Source: Coprinellus micaceus (Eukaryota > Basidiomycota > Agaricomycetes > Agaricales > Psathyrellaceae). Taken from it: DNA of 64,000 nt. Positions 50,977 through 62,305 of the stretch are shown one piece after another. Position numbers and translations under genes: made by a program. Position 1 is the stretch's first letter. Each line of letters begins with the position of its first letter. Location: positions 1,736,001-1,800,000 of the forward strand of contig OX596341.1 in NCBI GenBank assembly GCA_951394405.1. The letters are read 5' to 3'. The notes below the pieces were generated by a model, which searched no databases, was not told where the DNA came from, and saw only the letters and a program-made list of their open reading frames with translations.

Positions 50977-51519
50977 AGGACCCCCCTATATGCTGAGATA
51001 GGTCCGATATTTTTTCGCCAAATTCGCCCAAATTCGTCAAGGGCCAAGCCGGCAATTCTGTCGCATAAGTATCGGATGGAGCGATTTTCGGGTTGTTTTC
51101 GTCGCATGTTGTATCGGACCTTGCTGGCGACGCATGTCCAGTCTTGGTGCAGGTTTGCGGTGGGGACCCCACCCCAACGGCCCCGAACGTGCAGTAGGCA
51201 CTTGCTAGGCCACTTTTGGCCCTGGTTCCAGGGCTACTGTTTGAGTTGAGCCACGGCCATGAGGAGGTTGGTCGGAACAGCACTGAGAATGTCTCCTGGA
51301 ATTCCTCCCCAGGTGCCTTGGACCCTCCTCGAGACCCCCATTTTCGTCTCATAAGTATCGGACATCGCTAGCGACGAGGTTTAAATCCGGCGCATATGTA
51401 TCGGACATGGGTCCAAATTTCGACCACTTTCGGCGCATAAGTATCGGACCTGGGGCTCTTTTCGGGGCCAAAATTCGTCGCATGGGTATCGGACCTCTGT
51501 CAGTATATAGGGGGGTCCT
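50977..51519. mobile_element. hAT-like MITE with 8-bp target duplication
   Basis: Imperfect terminal inverted repeats: the left end reads AGGACCCCCCTATATGCTGA and the right end, on the reverse strand, AGGACCCCCCTATATACTGA; both continue to AGGTCCGATA. The 8-mer CCTTCTGC lies directly outside both ends (50969-50976 and 51520-51527), the target-duplication length typical of hAT elements. The interior has five or more copies of a CGCATAAGTATCGGAC-like repeat, all in one orientation, most of them toward the right end. There is no transposase, so the element is non-autonomous. Confidence 0.75.
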
Positions 51520-51839
51520 CCTTCTGCTCCGCCTCGGGACAAGTGCAAGGGCCAGTGCGTTGATGGCATCAGATCGTCCCATCCCTCTCGATGTGTTGAA
51601 CCTGAAGTTTGGTTCCAACTTTCATCTTGACCTCGAACTGCAATGCGTTCCCGACCATATCATCCACTCACCACGACCGGGCGCTACAGCTGTTAGGTTT
51701 AGGATTGATATTCAATGATCGAACGAAACGCTGGGCCGGCCCAACAACAGTGTATAGCGGTAGTCACGGAAAACCATTCTCGCTGACTTTCGACTTTCAT
51801 ACTTATGAGATCGCTCAACGACTCTAGATCATATGTTCA

Positions 51840-52500
51840 CAGCGCGCAGCTAATGTTAACACCTACCTCGAGGCCGCTTACGATGAAACGCGAAAGCATC
51901 CTTAATTAAACGCATGGTAAGTGCCAACATCTTACTCGCTTTCCATCTTACCCGGTTACATTGGCATCACCCTGGCAGTCTGCGTACGAACCCATGACCA
52001 GCCCTTCTTCAGTTGGAGCTTGATCGCCCATTCTAACTGGTAGTCGTTAGCCTGCGATTCGGCGGCTGCGTTTCTCGACCGGGAAGAACGACTACGGTGA
52101 GGACCCTCCCCAACGTCGATCTGACCATGGGCTGGTTCCTCGACTCCCAATGCTTCCTACCCCGTGGCTCACAGACATTTCTCACGACGCTGCACCCGCA
52201 CTGCTTGTCAGGGGATCTACTTCCATCTTTCACATCTTCCATGATTGCTGTCGTTCTCAGACTGCACGCTCAGGTTGAGACCACAAGACCTGCCCCTCCG
52301 ATCTCCCCCCAGTCCCCAGGTTCAAATCTCCGCTAACGGATGTGGTGAAATTCGGCCCTGCGTGCCGGGGTCTACGGGGACATGCTAACCACCGCCCCTC
52401 CCTTAGGCTTGTGGTTCCTTGGGCGCTTATCTTACAGCAGGGCACGTTCTACCCCAGCTTGTCGGTTCCCAGCCATGCTATTTAAGGCTCCTACCTGGCT
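51840..52500. repeat. 5' flank of N3, duplicated upstream of N4
   Basis: Blocks match 58040-58710 in the same order. GCGCAGCTAA with a GTTAACAC tract, TTAATTAAAC, then TTCCATGATTGCTGTC with nearby GACCTG, then GCGCTTAT(C/G)TTACAGCAG followed by TTCTACCC. The N3 copy carries GGGCGCTT at 52421-52428. Confidence 0.6.
52479..52487 (+). promoter_or_regulatory. TATA-like box of N3
   Basis: TATTTAAGG lies about 75 bases before the N3 ATG. It corresponds in position to the TATATAAG of N4, within the duplicated promoter. Confidence 0.45.
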
Positions 52501-52554
52501 CCTCATGGCTCCACACTTCTTGCCCTCTATCCCTTCCTTTTCCCCTCTCCAGTC

Positions 52555-55500
52555 ATGTGGGGTTGGCTTAGGCGACTCTTTTGCTGCGCTCCGGGCCCCT
52601 CCGCCATCGATGTATATGAGTTCGAAGATAAAGACCCTGTGGAAGGTTCGAACTTAGCTATTCCTAACGTACAACAAAGCCCTCACTAACCAACTCGCGC
52701 TCGCGCTTCAGCAGATTCGGCAGACAGAGGGCACCTCCGTTCGACAGGCACCTCAAACGCCTCAACTATCTCGCAAGTTCCACTTGTTGATGGGGTTCCT
52801 TTGAAACCTTCCACAGCCGCCATACCCATAATCCGGGAGCGAGGCAACTTCGAGGATGCAACAACAGTGAGCACCCACGACCACCAACATTCAACAGGCC
52901 TCCTCGATTGATTATCCACACCAGCTATCCAACCTCATCTCCCCGCCGTCGCTGCCACCCTCCGTGCCTCCACACACACCGGGAATTGTGCCGAGCACAA
53001 ATAGTCTCCCAAGGGTCAATCGCCCGTCACAGCCTCCCAGTTTGATGATCCCCCCACCCACATCGGTCTCCCAGGCTGTATCATCCGCCGATGGTGTGAA
53101 GGGATCCACACCGCAAACTGTGATCGACTCGGGTATCGAAATAGGGGGTACCCCGGCGCTTAACAGATTCGGGGCACACCCAACGCCGTTAATTCCAGAA
53201 TCTGATACACGAGGTGATCGTGCGTTATGCCCTTATCTTCGTGGCTTCACATCGATTAATCGACTCTTGATCCACAGAACGGACCATGCCTGACGACATC
53301 CCAGAGCATGACACGGTCCAACCCGTGGAGATTCATCCTGCTGCTGATCAGCGCGAGAGCACCCCCATTGACACTCTCGCCTGTCTCAGCAGTAAATTGT
53401 CCTTGCTTGAATTGGAATTACCCCCCACCGCCGGGCAGGCCACCCTGGACCACAGCGAGCATCATGGACAGAGTATGGCACTCCCTGCTCAAACGTGCCA
53501 ATATCCCTCAGGGTTACAGGGTATCACTCGGTCCACCTGCACCGCGGCACCACCGAACAGCAACCTGATACATGATGGGTACACATCCGTTCCTCCAAGC
53601 GCAGGTGCAGAGCGCGAGACAACGTCCCGTCACCGCATTCAGCAGGCGCATACGGGTCGCTCCGAAAACAAGGCGGACCCCCCTGCGTATCCGTCTCCTC
53701 CCCCTAGTCCACCCCTCATTGACCCTTCGTCGTGGCTTATGCCCGCTGCTCCGAGTCCTGAGACAGGCCTGGGGGTTGACAATCACCCCGAAGACAATCC
53801 GAGTATTCTTTGCGGATTCCCCGGGTTCAAGGGTACCGCGGAGTTCCCCCACACTTTACCAAAGGGTGGCTTGGAAGTAGGGAATAATTCTAGATGTATC
53901 CCCTCCACCTCCTTTTCAAGGTCTGAAATAGGGCATTCACGTTCAGGACATTCGAGAACAACCGCCAACCCCCTTCCTCGCCCCGTATTGCCTCCGTCAT
54001 TGCCCTCTCCCCCCGAAGAACCTATCCAGTTACCATCGTACTTTCCCCCTTCTGATCTCGACCGAGGAGGATTGAGCTCCGGGGGGAGCTCTGAAAGCCG
54101 CCCTGGGATTGTCGTGTCTCCCTCATCCCATACAGAACCACCCCGGCTTTGCAGTGCCACAAGTTCGCGCTACCCACTACAAGACGGGTTATGGCACCCT
54201 TGTGCACCGCCGACGGGTCCTCCAACGTCCCACTCGGAGTCTCGTTCGTCCTTAGAGGCCGTCGATGCACAGGACTATACGAAGCCTCATGTGAAATACC
54301 TGAACGAAGGGACTACGAGTTCGCTACACGTCGAAGCCCATACTGCTCACGTTGGCATACCGCCGCATATCATCCCCCCCTTGCTTGAGCACGCTGCTGA
54401 AAGCTCTGGCGGAGATGATCCCGGCTATGGTCCTCCTCACTTACACAGAAGCATCCCCGCAATGGGGTGCGTCACACCACTCCCTCCTTCTCAAATACCC
54501 ATGCCAACGGTTCCCGTGTCGTTTGACACCCACGCACAGAACTTGACGGTGGGATTTATGGGAACAATCGTTGCAGGAGGCAGTGTCACGATACGTCCCC
54601 GAATGATAATCAATTCAAATCAAGGCAAGAAGCCCTTTTTTCTCCTCAACCGCAGTGATTCTGACAGTGTTCTTCAGATCCAGGCTGGCAGCTCCTCCAG
54701 GCTCATGTGGCCCCAAATGCCATTCATACATCCCCCGCCGTTCGTAGCACCGGAAAGTGCGATCCTGGCACGCGCACCAAGGTCCTCACCAGAATCAACA
54801 ATTGGACTGAAACTACAATACCTGGTCCGGACGTCCTTTGTATGACAGGGGCTGCGGGATCTGGAAAGAGTTCCATCGCGCTATCAGTAGCTGAGGAGTG
54901 CGAGCGTAACCATAAACTGGGGGGAACCTTCTTCTTCTCCTCGGCGGACGACACTCGAAACAATTGCTCACGGTTCGTGGCTACCATGGCCTACCAACTC
55001 GCCTCACACAGCAATACTCTTCGCGAGGCAATCTCTGATGCGGCGAACGATAAAGGGCGTCTAATTTTCGAGGCATCGTTGCAGGTTCAGGCCACGGAGC
55101 TCATATTCAAGCCTCTTCAGCAGGAAGGGACCATACCTGCCTCGTGGATCGTGCTGGTTGACGGTGTTGATGAATGTGCCGAGAAGGAGCGAGATGACCT
55201 GATAGCCCTCCTAACACAGACATTCCTGGAGGGCGGAACATTCTTTCGCGTCCTAATTATCGGCAGGCTCGATGTGGCTCTGCACAGTGCACTGAGACCC
55301 GGTGGTGGTCTTGATGGGTCGGCTCACATTCGCCTGAGCGACGACAAGGAATTCGATGCCACCGATGATATCAGGCGAACCCTCTGGACCCAACTTTCAA
55401 ATTTGATCGGGTCACAGCGGGTTACAGAGGAAGACGTTGAGGTCTTGGTGGAGGCTGCCTCAGGGCAGTACATCTTCCCCGCGACGGTCATCAAGCACGT

Positions 55501-57248
55501 CAAAGAGGGTCGACGTGACGCTCCATACAGTAGGTTGAAGGCAATTCGGAGCTGGATCAGCAATGGGAAATCGGCGTCTCGGGGTCCAAACCCGCTATCC
55601 GCTCTCGACGTTCTGTACCAGAATATTCTGGCGACGGCCGTTGCCGAGTACACTAAAGCCTCTCATGAAGACGCCGCTGAACAGAAACAAGACCCACTCA
55701 CGCTCGCACTCCAAGGCTTCGCTTTGTTGGAGGTCTCCACCCCATTATCGCGGTTGGAGTCGGAGTGTGATTTGGTCTATGACTCCCTCCTCGGTTTGCC
55801 GGAAGGAGGTTTCAACTCCGTCGTCTGCGACTTGAGGGCCCTGGTCAGGGTTCGAGAGCCAACGGAAATCGGGCGGGTCATTCAGTTCTACCACCAGTGT
55901 CTGGGGCATTTGTAGACAAACCACTGCAAATCCTGCATTGGTCCTGTAACAAAGCCACTGTAACCTGAACATGGTTTGTTAACAAATCCCTGCAGCTTGC
56001 AGCACTGCTTCTTTTTGGCTTCTTTGTAGCTTCTTTCCCAATGTAGTAGGGCACATGGTAGGAATGTGATCACATATAACATCACCAATGTACATCAAGT
56101 GAATCAAATGAACCAAATCTTATGTTGTGGGGTCTCAAAAACATTGTCAAATGGGCTCAAATAAAATTCATTCCTAAAATGCGCCCCAACCGGCGTGTGC
56201 ACTGCCACCGTACGCCTGTCAATTCGAGGCCCTTGGGCCGAGCAAACGATGAGCGGCAGGAAGGAACGGGGGCCCCACGTATGTGACTGACGGTCCCATA
56301 TCGGGGGCCGTGGGACCCTCCCCGGAGCATCACGGGGCCCCCGCCGAAGGCGAGGGGTGTGATGCGGAGTGGGAGGGAGCTACCCATATGGGAATGTGGG
56401 GACTGCCGCGAATGAAAAAAGAACTTACATCACGTGATTCGATGTTCAACTTCCTTATTGAGACGCCAACGGCAATAGAAGCACCTTAAACACGTGGGAC
56501 CTACGGCTTCCAGGGGTTTGTCAACGAACCACCTTGCCGTTGCTGCCGTTTGTAGACAAACCATTTGCGGCCATTGCAGGTGGTTTGTCTACAAAATCAC
56601 CGGATACTCCTGGTTCTACCACAGGACCTTCCTGGAGTTTCTCCAGGACAAGGAGCGTGCAGGGGGGGCTTTCCACTTGTCCCAGGCTAGAATCCACTCG
56701 TATATCGTCAAGCGATTGTGCAAGTCCTTCGTCTCTTCTGCGGATCGTGGTGTGTACCGTTAAACATTGTGTGCCTCTCTCAGGCAACTTACATCTTTCG
56801 CTTTTCTGTAGCGGCGGCCACGATTACTGCCCAGGATGGGTCATTCACCGAAGATGAAATATCTTGGGTGAATTGTACCTCAGCGTTGCTCCTGGGACAC
56901 TTCCTTGCACTCTTACTGAAAGGGAAGGATCAGGGGATATCGGAGACGGAGCGCACTCTCAAACGCTTTGCCAAGGATCAGGGATGGAACAAGTTAAAGG
57001 TTTGGATTGATTTGGCGAAGAAGCATCCCCGATTTGCAGAGGCCGAGTTAGTGGGGGAAACACTCGACGAATGGCAATCATTCTTTCAAGGCTCCAAAGT
57101 GAGTCTGACTTTAACTCTTCCTCAAGGCGGGATACTCATCGAGCATGAATTGTAGAATCGAGGGATGGCTAAGGTCGCGAAGGAGATTCTAGGCATCATG
57201 GCCACAGTCACCACGTCCACGGCTCTCGATTGGGTGTTGGTTGAGTGA
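52555..57248 (+). pseudogene. NACHT-type STAND NTPase N3, disrupted by frameshift and transposon
   Basis: Exon 1 (52555-52645) encodes MWGWLRRLFCC, the family Cys cue. Exon 2 starts at 52712 but meets an in-frame TGA at 52909-52911. The sequence related to N4 continues in another frame up to 53213, so a frameshift (or an implausible 31-base intron) is present. The long exon 53278-54624 is a Pro/Ser-rich linker ending with LTVGFMGTIVAGGSVTIRPRM, followed by an intron with a GC donor (54625-54677). The NTPase exon (54678 on) has DPGWQLLQAHVAPNAIHTSPA, Walker A GAAGSGKSS, SFFFSSADDTRNN-like FFFSSADDTRNN and Walker B IVLVDGVDEC. It is cut after IQFYH by a 718-bp insertion (55895-56612) and resumes with RTFLEFLQDKERAGG. 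Later exons are 56623-56749, 56812-57098 and 57156-57248. With two independent lesions it is probably not functional. Confidence 0.75.
55895..56612. mobile_element. 718-bp TIR insertion in N3 with 10-bp target duplication
   Basis: GTTCTACCAC is found directly on both sides (55885-55894 and 56613-56622) and is part of the FYH codons. The element begins CAGTGTCTGGGG and its reverse strand begins CAGGAGTATCCGG. Both ends then have ATTTGTAGACAAACCA, giving imperfect inverted repeats. The interior has further GTTTGTAGACAAAC or GGTTTGT copies near both ends. A 9-10-bp duplication suits a Mutator-like element, an 8-bp reading a hAT. No transposase is encoded. Confidence 0.75.
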
Positions 57249-58039
57249 CCTCGGTTCAGTCCGTCTATGTAATAGACTTTGCTTTCATTATACTTCTGTC
57301 CTTTCCATGAACTAGATAAATATTAGGCCATTGGCGCGTCGAGTTCACGGCGGCACCACCCGTCGCTTCGGGTTATTGTTATTTCAGAAACGCTATCGCT
57401 CATATAATCGCCCATGATGCATGACGCAGCGACACAGAAACCCGGGGCAGGGCCCAACTTTCTGAGGATTCCAATGATAAGTCGGAATGACTGTGGACCG
57501 GTAAAGAACGCTGTTCGAACTAAAGGACAGCGGATCCACACAGAATTCTTCCAGCTACCCATTAACTCCTTTCTCTGGCGTCAAGCACAAACCCGAGGAT
57601 ATCTATCTGCTGCATTTTGGGGTTCACCCCCTTGAAGCCGTCTCGAGCTCGTGCACTCCGAGGCCCGGCAGCGCTTTGATAGCCCCGTCCTGTCCCGCGT
57701 GGGAAGTTCAAGGTCCAGTCATCGTCCGAGCCTGGCTCCTGTACTGCGATGTCTTTCATATACTCGTATCCGCCTCTGCAGCTTTTTCGAAAGGCCGTTC
57801 CGTGCCGTTAGCTAGTAAGTGTACGATTAGTATTCAGTGGTGTAACACGACGCTGATTTAGAATTTAAATGGCGTCCTGAAGTCCGAGTCAGGCGCTCTG
57901 TGAGCCAAAGGGGGGATCAAAGAATTTCCTCCTCCCCATCTTCCGGTGTCAACAGTCAAGTAGCAGGGGCCTAGGAGCGCCATTCTCATCACCTGTCGCC
58001 TTTCGTGCTGCTCAAGTACCTAGGGCCGCTAAACAGCCC

Positions 58040-58710
58040 TGCTTACAGTGCGCAGCTAAGGTTAACCCAATTTAACACCTCATCGAAGCCGCTCCCGTAA
58101 ACAGGTTTATTTAATTAAACCATGGCGAGGAAAAACGGTCTTTCTCGCCTTCTACGGGCGACCCGGTTAAGTTTGTCTCCTGCAGGTCTGGTCAGCGTAG
58201 GAACCCGTGACTGACCTCTTTTCAGCGTGCAACAGCCTCTAACGACGCCGGCACCCGACTTGGTGACACCGCACGACTGCGCTCAGTTTACCCAAAATAA
58301 TTGGCAAGTTCTACGAAATGGAGCCTTGACGACGTCGACGTCGATGTCGGCTCTCTACTCGACTCTCAATGTGCCGCGCTGTCAGACACCACACGCGTTT
58401 CATAACTGTTTATATTGCGCTGGCTATTATATGCCTGTGCTTCCGTCACATCTTCCATGATTGCTGTCCTTCTCAAGTGGGAGTCCCAGCTTGAGGGGGA
58501 AAGACCTGTTCCTTCGATCTTCGCCAGTCCACATGTTCCGATCTGCGCCAACCGATATAGTGAAACCTGGAGGCCGGGTGCTCTGGTGATATGCTGACTA
58601 CCGCGTTTTTCTCTTAGTGTAATGCTTCTCGAGCGCTTATGTTACAGCAGTGCACCTTCTACCCGAGTTCGTCAATTCCTGCCAATAGTATATAAGACAT
58701 CTGCCATCTG
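58040..58710. repeat. 5' flank of N4, duplicated from upstream of N3
   Basis: Collinear with 51840-52500 (see there): GCGCAGCTAAGGTTAAC, TTAATTAAAC, TCTTCCATGATTGCTGTC and GCGCTTATGTTACAGCAG in the same order. Together with the N3/N4 coding similarity this marks a tandem segmental duplication. Confidence 0.6.
58688..58696 (+). promoter_or_regulatory. TATA box of N4
   Basis: GTATATAAG lies about 70 bases before the N4 ATG, at the same spacing as the N3 TATA-like box. Confidence 0.55.
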
Positions 58711-58763
58711 CCTCGCCTCTCCGCCCTCCGCCTTCTCCCCGCTCCTTCTCCCCTGTCGCACGA

Positions 58764-61608
58764 ATGCCCCGTTGGCTCAAGCGACTCTGTTGTTGCGCTT
58801 CAGATACCTCCTCTATAGGTCGCCCTGAGTCTGTAGGCAAGTACTCTATGGAGTAGTATGGACGGCTCGAAGCCTGTCCAACCCGGCCTCCAGTCAGCGC
58901 TCATTGTCTCCGTGCTCATCTACTAGCAGATTCAACAAGCCCTTTGCTGACCCCTCCAACGCTCACCCCCAATGCCTCAACTATCCCCCCAGCATTGGCT
59001 GGTGGTGGGAAATCGGAGTGTTCAAAATCGTCCGTGGTTGCCTCCTCTATGGTCTCAGAGCGGGGCGTCCCGGAGAATATTACAACAGTAACTGCCGACG
59101 AAAACCAACATTCCAGACACGATTGTCCACCTGCCCAGCAATCCCTTGGGCGACCATCGCCGCCTTCGCCCCCATCTCCCGTCCCACATGAGCCAGAAAT
59201 AGCATCAAGCGGGGATACTCCACCAAGCTTCAATCGTCCCCCACATTTGACAATTCCACAGACCAAGCAATTCCCTAATGGTGTAAAGGAGCACACACCT
59301 AGCACTCTCACTGTAATCGACTCTGGTATTGAATTAGGGGCTACCCCGGCGCTTAACGGGCTCGACGCACAAGCGTTGCCGTTCAGTCCAGAATCTGGCC
59401 CAAGAGGTGGGTCGGCCCTGCCTATATCTTTCGAGTTTTGACGAAGACGTTGTTTCATAGAACCGGCTATCCTTCACGCCATTCCAGAACAGGAGGTTAT
59501 TCAACATTCAGGGGTACCCCCCAAGGTCGAACAGCGTCATGGGGAGACCCACGTTGACTCTCTCAGTGGCGAATTATTCTTGGATGGTTTGCCCCTTGTT
59601 GCCGAACAAGCTACTCCAGATCTCGGAAAACATTGTGGAGAGGACATGACCGCTCCTTCTCAAATATGCCAATACCCATCCAGGCTAGAGGCAATCGCGG
59701 GCCTCCCCCACAGTACTCCTCGCGAAAGCGACCCGGAGATGCCTGCGTATCCATCGCCTCCCTGAAGAGGCACGGACACACCAGTGCCGCACAAAATTAT
59801 GCCTGCTGTACCGCAAATTGTGGCCCCAGTGATGCCGCCTACTTCGGCGTTCCCCGTGCCTGTCGATACTCGTGGAGCCACTTTCAACGTGGCGTGTATG
59901 GAAGTCACTCATGCACACAATGCCACTTCTAGTCGCCAGATCAACGTCGACTCAGGTCAGGCAGGTAGGGACCCATCTCTCTGACTCTACCTCACCACCA
60001 TTTAGCTAACGATCTCTTCGAATTAGATCGAGGGTGGAAAACCCTCGTGGCCCACACCGCTCCAAACGCCATCCACACTTCGCACGCCCTTTCTCGTATC
60101 CGACGATGCGATGAAGGTACCCACGTCAAGTGCCTTGATAGAATCAAGGGATGGGCTACGCCCCAGGGCACCCCCTCGCCCCCCACCCTCTTGTGTATGA
60201 TGGGGGCCGCTGGCTCCGGAAAAACTTCTATTGCTTTGACGATCGCAGAGTATTTCGAAGAGGTCGGAATCTTGGCGGCGTCCTTTTGCTTCTCCTCGTC
60301 AGACGGCTCACGGAACGACACTTCGAGATTCATCCCTACTATCGCCTACCAACTAGGGCTGAGGCATAACGGCCTTCGGGACTCGATTGCTCAGGCAGTA
60401 GTCCACGATGAACACATTTTTGCGATGTCGCTAGCGAATCAGGTGTCCAAATTGATCGTGAAGCCTCTGCAGGATTTTGAGTCGGATTGCACAATCCCAC
60501 CCATTATCCTTCTAGACGGGGTTGACGAGTGTATAGGCGAAGACAAGCAGGACGAGGTGATGTCGCTCATTAGGGAGGAACTTCTGGGGGGTGGGACGTG
60601 CTTCCGCATCTTCCTCACCGGCCGACCAGAGGTGGCCATCCGTGGCGCTCTGGAGCCCGGAGGAAGTCTGGACGCCTCATTTTGCATTCGGCTAAGCGAC
60701 GATCAGGAATTTAATGCGACAGAAGATATACGCATAAGTCTCCAGTCTCGCCTCCCGAAGGCTGTCAACCAACGCGTGGCCGATTTACAGGAAGCTATCG
60801 ACGCCATAACGACCGCCTCCTCCGGGCAGTACATCTACCCCGAAACCGTCCTCAAATACGTCTCTGACGGCAGAAAAGACTCGCCAAAGGGGAGGTTGAA
60901 GGCCGTCCTCTCTTGGATTCGCAACCCAACACGCACCGACCGGACCTACCTCCTACAAGCTCTCGATGAACTGTACAGGAACATCCTTTCAGTGGCCATC
61001 GGTGAGTACCGCAACAACGCGTTGGATCCAAATGCCAAGGGGCAAAACCCCCTCGCATTACACCTCCAGGCGTTTGCCTCCTTGGAAATATCGACCGTGT
61101 GTCAGGCGCCTTCGGTGTCCGATTCGATTTATGACCTGCTTCTCGGATTGGAGGAGGGAACTTTCAACTCTGTGGTGTGCCACTTGAGATCCCTTGTCAG
61201 GGTCCGAGAGCCAACAGAAACGGGACGGGTCATTCAATTCTACCACCGAACCTTTCAGGAGTTTCTCCAAGATGGCCGCCGAGCGAGGAAGGAAGTTCAT
61301 ATCACTAGAGCGAGAATCGACTCTTATCTAGTGAAACGATTGGGCGCAGGTTTTATCTCCACCGCGGAAGATGGTACGCTTCTCTCCAACGTTTACACCA
61401 TATTCACATAATGACATCACCATGACACATGCCCTATGACTTAGCGGACTCCCTGATGGAACATCAATTATGGCAAGCGGGGCCCGGCTGGGTCCCGCTA
61501 GAGCTGAGTCCGCTGATAAGCTCTTGGGAAAGCATGACTGATAACCCAGCTGGGTGGTCAATCCCATCATATGTTATGGCTCAGCTGATTCTCGGGCTCC
61601 GGGCTTAG
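58764..61608 (+). CDS. NACHT-type STAND NTPase N4 with non-homologous C-terminus
   Basis: Proposed exons 58764-58836, 58927-59406, 59461-59712, 59785-59964, 60027-61373 and 61445-61608 join in phase to 831 residues. Exon 1 encodes MPRWLKRLCCC. Intron 1 has a GC donor (AG|GCAAGT). The linker matches N3 but lacks about 250 residues; a TGA at 59763 is avoided by a canonical intron 59713-59784. NTPase exon: RGWKTLVAHTAPNAIHTSHALS, Walker A GAAGSGKTS, SFCFSSSDGSRND, Walker B IILLDGVDEC, HLRSLVRVREPTETGRVIQFYHRTF and EFLQD. After GFISTAEDG the family's C-terminal module (SFTEDEISWVN type) is missing. The only open continuation is unrelated sequence ending LILGLRA, so the 3' end was probably replaced or truncated. 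It may be functional, degenerating, or already a pseudogene. Confidence 0.55.
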
Positions 61609-61665
61609 CCCTTGCCTCTCGGATCGCACCTGGCGTGCCCTTGCCTCTCGGATCGCGCCTGGCAT
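61608..61665. repeat. 29-bp tandem duplication
   Basis: Two adjacent 29-bp copies starting GCCCTTGCCTCTCGGATCGC, differing at about two positions, lie just after the proposed N4 stop codon. Confidence 0.7.
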
Positions 61666-62191
61666 GGTGCGCCCGCCTCCCACCCTCCTATATCCCTGGC
61701 ACCTGCGCCTGCGCCCGTACCGTCCTCACCTCTCGTCGGAGTGTCTATTGGGAACATCCGGCGGTCCTTGTTTGGGGGGTGCGTGATCCCACTCGCTCAC
61801 CATCGGGCGACTCCCAACTGGGTCCTCGATCCGGAAACCTGGGGTTCCACCCAAACCCCACGCCACCTTGCGCATACCCTCCCACCCGCAAGCCTACTAC
61901 ACGTAGTTTCTTTACTCAGCAACAAACTCCCTCCCCTGATATGGATTTTGCTTGCGTTCATATTGAAATTGTTAGGCCTGCACTCAGTCCAATATTGTGC
62001 CAAAATGCTATTGAGACCTGGTTCCGCCTCCCCCCTCCGTGTATGCCCCACAAAAGCCCGGAGGAAGCCTATTTATCAATCGTTACAAGCTTCCCCATTA
62101 ACGAATAGTGACTCAAAGCTCGGCACGTGTTGACGCCCAAACCTCGACGGTGTCGAGGCAGGATGGCATAGTTGACATCCCAGCAGTAAAT

Positions 62192-62305
62192 ATCAGACGA
62201 AGACCCCAAGTCAGGCACAGACTGATGCCTGCCCACGTAGATGAGTGGCTGATGTGCCGCCTGTACAACTGCTGCGATCAATTGCCTCCTCACATTTACT
62301 ACTGA
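62192..62305. repeat. dispersed direct repeat, copy 1
   Basis: Shares ordered blocks with 63163-63285: CAGACGA(A/G)GAC, AGTCAGGCA(C/G)AGACTGATGC, TAGATGAGTG(G/A)CTGAT and TGCGATCAATTG(C/T)CTCC. These are diverged copies of one sequence. Confidence 0.6.

Larger units (their letters stand above)
50864..52554. other. repeat-rich intergenic region between N2 and N3
   Basis: Contains the 543-bp MITE at 50977-51519 and then, from about 51840, sequence duplicated upstream of N4. No gene is supported. The N3 promoter occupies the right end. Confidence 0.5.
57249..58763. other. intergenic region between N3 and N4
   Basis: Left part has no supported gene. From about 58030 it is the duplicated 5' flank of N4. 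Short frames on both strands are not convincing. Confidence 0.45.

Noticed and set aside
59763..59765. Nonsense codon in the N4 linker as proof of a pseudogene
   Set aside because: A canonical intron (59713-59784, GTACTC...CCAG, length divisible by three, correct phase) removes it, so the stop alone is not evidence.
61441..62110. LTR of a retrotransposon after N4
   Set aside because: The sequence has inverted and tandem repeats, but I could not find a second LTR, a primer-binding site or pol sequence, so only a possible rearrangement is reported.
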